From Frankiaceae bacterium (GTDB lineage: Bacteria > Actinomycetota > Actinomycetes > JAVEEJ01): a DNA stretch of 8,145 bases. The stretch lies in the NCBI GenBank assembly GCA_030840515.1, contig JAVEEJ010000038.1, positions 1-8,145 of the forward strand, read 5' to 3'. The notes beneath the pieces are model-generated. The model ran no database searches, was not told where the DNA came from, and worked only from the letters and a program-made list of their open reading frames with translations. A program made the position numbers and the translations under genes. Below are positions 5,943 to 8,145 of this stretch, piece by piece (positions within the stretch are counted from its first letter, which is position 1; every line of letters begins with the position of its first letter).

Positions 5943-6614
5943 ATGCTGCTCATCGACATCACCACGGCGCCGCAGACCTACGGGCGGCCGATCCGAGGCG
6001 TCCTCCACGTCGGCGCTCACCTTGGCGAGGAGGCGGTGGCGTACCGCGACCAGGGTGTCGAGTACGTCGTGTGGGTGGAGGGCAATCCGGACCTGATCCC
6101 CAAGCTGCGCGCCCACGTCGAGCCGCTGGGCCAGCAGGTCATCGAGGGCCTCGTGTCCGACGTCGACGGGACGCAGATCGAGTTCCACGTCGCGAGCAAC
6201 AGCTGGTCGAGCTCGATCCTCGACCTGGGCACCCACGCCGTCGCCCACCCTGAGGTCACGTTCACCGACACCAAGACGCTAACCGCGCACCGGCTCGACA
6301 CCCTGCTCGAGCGGGACGGCATCGACCCGAAGCGGTTCGACATGCTGCTGCTCGACCTGCAGGGCGCGGAGCTGCTCTGCCTGCGCGGGGCGTCGAGCGT
6401 GGTGGCGGAGGTGGACTACATCTACTCGGAGATCAACGTCGACGAGCTCTACGTCGGCTGCGTCCGGCTGCCGGAGCTGGACGCGTTCCTCGATGCGGCC
6501 GGCTTCGAGCGGGTGAAGACCCACCTGGTGAAGGACAAGGGCTGGGGCGAGGCGCTGTACGTCCGCCGTCGTTCCCCGTTCCGCAGAGCGCTGGCGCGCC
6601 TGCGCCGTCGCTGA
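5943..6614 (+). CDS. FkbM-family SAM-dependent methyltransferase
   Basis: Predicted cytoplasmic Rossmann-fold methyltransferase of 223 residues; FkbM-type enzymes methylate hydroxyl groups of polyketides, sugars or glycolipids. Seen are motif I GVLHVGAHLGEE (19-30), the acidic ribose-binding end of beta-2 VEGNP (45-49, Glu46), and the diagnostic FkbM block LLLDLQGAELLCLRGA (135-150), followed by YSEINVDELYVG (161-172), which is also common in the family. The C-terminus is basic (RRRSPFRRALARLRRR). The start ATG 5943 lies 9 nt after the zur stop with only a weak AGG at 8-nt spacing. No terminator or promoter is visible between them, so co-transcription with znuACB-zur is plausible. The substrate is unknown and no glycosyltransferase or polyketide genes are in view. 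Confidence 0.88.
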   Translation: MLLIDITTAPQTYGRPIRGVLHVGAHLGEEAVAYRDQGVEYVVWVEGNPDLIPKLRAHVEPLGQQVIEGLVSDVDGTQIEFHVASNSWSSSILDLGTHAVAHPEVTFTDTKTLTAHRLDTLLERDGIDPKRFDMLLLDLQGAELLCLRGASSVVAEVDYIYSEINVDELYVGCVRLPELDAFLDAAGFERVKTHLVKDKGWGEALYVRRRSPFRRALARLRRR

Positions 6615-6627
6615 CCTGCGGCAGATT

Positions 6628-6703
6628 TGGGGTGAGCGACGGGGCTTGAACCCGCGACCCCCGGGACCACAACCCGGTGCTCTACCAGCTGAGCTACGCC
6701 CAC
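6628..6703 (-). tRNA. tRNA-His (anticodon GTG)
   Basis: A complete cloverleaf reads on the minus strand. The acceptor stem is GTGGGCG/CGCTCAC with one G-T pair, the D-stem GCTC/GAGC, the anticodon stem CCGGG/CCCGG with loop TTGTGGT, and the T-arm GCGGG-TTCAAGC-CCCGT. The discriminator is C73 and CCA is encoded (6628-6630). A G lies at position -1 (6704) that can pair with C73, the hallmark identity element of tRNA-His. It lies downstream of orn on the same strand and 13 nt from the 3' end of the FkbM gene on the opposite strand. Confidence 0.97.
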
Positions 6704-6736
6704 CATCGCGCCGACCAGAGCCGGCGCAGAGCCAGA

Positions 6737-6742
6737 AGTGTA
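6737..6742 (-). promoter_or_regulatory. Candidate -10 element for tRNA-His
   Basis: TACACT on the minus strand fits the actinobacterial -10 pattern TAnnnT and lies 33 nt before the tRNA 5' end, in the 49-bp gap after orn. No convincing -35 is seen at 16-18 bp. Read-through from orn with processing is the alternative. Confidence 0.35.
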
Positions 6743-6753
6743 GGGGAGCGTGC

Positions 6754-7374
6754 TCAGGAGTCCGGGCGGTAGGCGTTCTCGAGCAGCAGCCGGGTGGCCA
6801 CCTCTTGCGCCTGCTCGGTCGTCGGGCCAGGCGGCGCGACGAACATCACCTCGCGGTAGTAGCGCAGCTCCAGGATCGACTCGCGGATGTCGGCCAGCGC
6901 CCGGTGCCCGCCGGCCTTCTGCGGCGAGTTGAAGTAGGCCCGCGGGAACCAGCGCCTGGCTAGCTCCTTGATCGAGGACACGTCGACCATCCGGTAGTGC
7001 AGGTGGTCGTCGAGGATCGGCATGTCACGGGCCAGGAAGGCGCGGTCGGTGGCGATGGAGTTGCCGCACAGCGGGGCCTTGCGGCGGTCGGGCACCCACT
7101 GCTTGACGTACTCGAGCACCTGCTGCTCGGCGTCCTCCATCGACGTGGTGGCGGCTCTGATGTCGTCCGTGAGGCCTGAGGAGGCGTGCATCTCCTTGAC
7201 CACGTCGATCATCCCGTCGAGCTTTGCGGGGTCGGTCCTGATGACCACGTCGACCCCGGTGCCGAGCACGTTGAGGTCGGCGTCGGTCACGAGGCAGGCC
7301 ACCTCGACCAAGGCGTCGTTCACCAGGTCGAGCCCGGTCATCTCGCAGTCGATCCACACCAGCCGCTCTGTCAC
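6754..7374 (-). CDS. orn: Oligoribonuclease Orn
   Basis: A 3'-5' exoribonuclease that degrades 2-5-nt RNAs, including pGpG from cyclic-di-GMP breakdown. The 206 residues carry all DEDDh catalytic positions: Asp9 and Glu11 in WIDCEMTGLD (7-16), Asp110 in GNSIATDRAFL (104-114), and His157 and Asp162 in KAGGHRALADIRESI (153-167). YRMVDVSSIKELARRW (127-142) is the highly conserved family block. The C-terminal 25 or so residues extend past the length of E. coli Orn, as is common in actinobacteria. GTG 7374 is chosen: it starts with MTERLVWIDCEM, matching the family, and has AGGG 8 nt upstream. GTG 7383 adds three residues but sits directly on that AGGG. The same bases read as TAGGGT (7382-7387), a -10-like hexamer 7 nt before GTG 7374, so a leaderless transcript is also possible. 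Confidence 0.96.
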   Translation of the reverse strand: MTERLVWIDCEMTGLDLVNDALVEVACLVTDADLNVLGTGVDVVIRTDPAKLDGMIDVVKEMHASSGLTDDIRAATTSMEDAEQQVLEYVKQWVPDRRKAPLCGNSIATDRAFLARDMPILDDHLHYRMVDVSSIKELARRWFPRAYFNSPQKAGGHRALADIRESILELRYYREVMFVAPPGPTTEQAQEVATRLLLENAYRPDS

Positions 7375-7415
7375 AGCGCGCACCCTATGCGGCGCGGGCT
7401 TTCAGATGACGCGGG

Positions 7416-7445
7416 TTGGTGCCGGGGGTCCCACAGGCGTTAGAT
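7416..7445 (+). promoter_or_regulatory. Candidate promoter of the helix-hairpin-helix gene
   Basis: TTGGTG (7416-7421) and TTAGAT (7440-7445) are separated by 18 bp in the 124-bp divergent gap between orn and the plus-strand gene. The implied start near 7452 is one base before a hairpin. The matches are moderate. Confidence 0.3.
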
Positions 7446-7452
7446 GCGAGGA

Positions 7453-7470
7453 GTCGAGGCACACCTCGAC
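7453..7470. promoter_or_regulatory. Perfect 7-bp inverted repeat (operator or 5' UTR hairpin)
   Basis: GTCGAGG-CACA-CCTCGAC forms a perfect stem with a 4-nt loop, 28 nt before the ATG at 7499. If the candidate promoter is real, the hairpin would be at the extreme 5' end of the mRNA, where it could stabilise the transcript. Otherwise it may be a repressor site. Confidence 0.5.
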
Positions 7471-7498
7471 GGCCGGCAACGGAAAGGGCGCGCCCCCC

Positions 7499-7900
7499 AT
7501 GAAGATCATCGACGTCGAGGGGATCGGGACGACCTACGCGGACAAGCTCAAGGCCGCAGGCATCGACACCACTGAGCAGTTCCTCACCTCGGCCGGCACG
7601 CAGAAGGGCCGTCAGACGCTCGAGGACAGCACCGGCATCTCTGCGAAGCTGCTGCTCGAGTGGGCCAACCACGTCGACCTCATGCGCGTCGACGGTGTCG
7701 GCTCGGAGTTCTCCGACCTGCTCGAGGCCGCCGGCGTCGACTCGTGCCCCGAGCTCGCTCAGCGCAACGCCACCAGCCTCATCGCGAAGATGACCGAGAT
7801 CAACGAGGTCAAGTCGCTGACCCGCCGCCTCCCCACAGAGGCGCAGGTCGCGGGCTGGATCAAGCAGGCCGGTGACCTGCCCAAGATCGTCACGCACTGA
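7499..7900 (+). CDS. Small DUF4332-like protein with two helix-hairpin-helix motifs
   Basis: A 133-residue soluble protein without signal or membrane segment. Two helix-hairpin-helix-like motifs are visible: VEGIGTTYADKLKAAGI (6-22) and VDGVGSEFSDLLEAAGV (64-80). The spacing and text match the DUF4332 family, whose function is not established; HhH motifs usually contact the DNA backbone non-specifically. The start ATG 7499 is chosen because GGAAAGG (7481-7487) lies 11 nt upstream and the first motif then begins near the N-terminus, as in the family. The last three codons (VTH) and stop are themselves the first unit of a tandem repeat that runs on past the gene. It is divergent from orn and convergent with a sigma-factor gene. 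No specific role is claimed. Confidence 0.85.
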   Translation: MKIIDVEGIGTTYADKLKAAGIDTTEQFLTSAGTQKGRQTLEDSTGISAKLLLEWANHVDLMRVDGVGSEFSDLLEAAGVDSCPELAQRNATSLIAKMTEINEVKSLTRRLPTEAQVAGWIKQAGDLPKIVTH

Positions 7901-7971
7901 CTCACGCACTGACAGTCACGCAATGACAGTTACGCACTGACAGTCACGCACTGACAGTTACGCAGTGACAG
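7889..7971. repeat. 14-bp tandem repeat array between convergent genes
   Basis: The consensus is CAGTCACGCACTGA, with full units at 7913-7926, 7927-7940, 7941-7954 and 7955-7968. Shortened units at 7889-7900 (GTCACGCACTGA) and 7901-7912 precede them, and a trailing CAG follows. Bases five (C/T) and ten to eleven vary. Most units hold a CAGT...ACTG inverted repeat, so small stems can form in several registers. The array contains the stop of the helix-hairpin-helix gene (7898-7900, plus) and of the sigma gene (7958-7960, minus). It probably arose by replication slippage; a bidirectional terminator role is possible, though stems are short and no T-tract is present. Confidence 0.9.
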
Positions 7972-8145
7972 CGGCGATCCGACCCTCGAGGAAGTCGCGC
8001 TCGGCGGTGTTCGTCGCGAGGGCGCGCGCCCGCTCATAGGCGGCGCGCGCCTCCTCGGTGCGACCCAGCCGGCGCAGCAGGTCGGCCTGAGTCGCGTGCA
8101 GGTAGAGGTAGCCGTCGAGTTCGGGTGCGAGTACGACGACCTCGG
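7958..8145 (-). CDS. ECF-type RNA polymerase sigma factor, C-terminal end only (5' part beyond the window)
   Basis: The last 61 residues are seen, ending at TAA (7958-7960). The text YLYLHATQADLLRRLGRTEEARAAYERARALA followed by NTAERDFLEGRIAAV matches the C-terminal helical (TPR-like, DUF6596-type) extension of SigJ/ECF41-like and YCII-associated ECF sigma factors, which is very characteristic in actinobacteria. The sigma2 and sigma4 DNA-binding regions lie outside the window, so promoter specificity cannot be judged. In this group the C-terminal extension is thought to modulate sigma activity in place of a separate anti-sigma factor (family knowledge). The final residues AVTA and the stop lie within the tandem repeat array shared with the convergent gene. 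A stand-alone TPR protein is a less likely alternative. Confidence 0.8.
   Translation of the reverse strand, partial: EVVVLAPELDGYLYLHATQADLLRRLGRTEEARAAYERARALATNTAERDFLEGRIAAVTA

Noticed and set aside
5436..6248. Minus-strand frame opposite zur and the FkbM gene
   Set aside because: Spans two real genes on the other strand and shows no domain.
6616..6624. CTGC-G-GCAG as a terminator between the FkbM gene and tRNA-His
   Set aside because: Only a 4-bp stem with a one-base loop and no T-run; too weak to call.
7385..7909. Minus-strand frame opposite the helix-hairpin-helix gene
   Set aside because: Shadow of a gene with two clear motifs and a ribosome-binding site; no signature of its own.
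7889..7971. CRISPR array
   Set aside because: Units are directly adjacent, 14 bp long, with no spacers.

Overview
The window is chromosomal DNA of a high-GC actinobacterium. The base composition is strongly G+C rich by eye, third codon positions are nearly always G or C, GTG starts occur, and the encoded set (znu/zur zinc module, orn next to tRNA-His, DUF4332-type helix-hairpin-helix protein, ECF-type sigma factor) is typical of that phylum. I cannot name a genus with confidence; a Nocardioides-like or related lineage is a guess. Coding density is high, no stretch over 300 bases lacks a gene, and I see no transposase, integrase, phage gene or CRISPR array.

Layout. (1) Positions 1-1613, minus strand: the N-terminal 169 residues of a thiolase, preceded by a membrane-anchored extracytoplasmic protein with a Pro/Thr/Ser-rich stalk and two PKD-like repeats. 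(2) Positions 1695-3008, plus strand: a secreted protein with five Asp-box motifs (sialidase/BNR-type beta-propeller), divergent from the PKD protein across an 81-bp gap. (3) Positions 3050-5933, plus strand: a zinc-acquisition operon, znuA-znuC-znuB-zur, with a Zur-box-like palindrome just upstream of znuA. All three gene junctions can be read as 4-nt start/stop overlaps. An FkbM-type methyltransferase follows zur by 9 nt. (4) Positions 6628-7374, minus strand: orn (oligoribonuclease) and then tRNA-His(GTG). (5) Positions 7499-7900, plus strand: a small helix-hairpin-helix protein. It converges on the 3' end of a sigma-factor gene (7958-8145, minus, partial). A ~14-bp tandem repeat array joins the two and contains both stop codons.

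How it works together. ZnuA should capture Zn2+ outside the membrane, ZnuB should form the channel and ZnuC should power it. Zur, the last gene, should sense cytoplasmic zinc and close the loop by binding the palindrome at the znuA promoter. The methyltransferase may be a co-transcribed passenger. The PKD and Asp-box proteins are probably exported and may act at the cell surface, perhaps on glycans. orn and tRNA-His are housekeeping genes.

I do not see a clearly new multi-gene system. The points most worth a second look are the znuC-tail minicistron leading into znuB, the Zur box with its offset outer palindrome, the repeat array shared by two stop codons, and the paired-cysteine PKD repeats.
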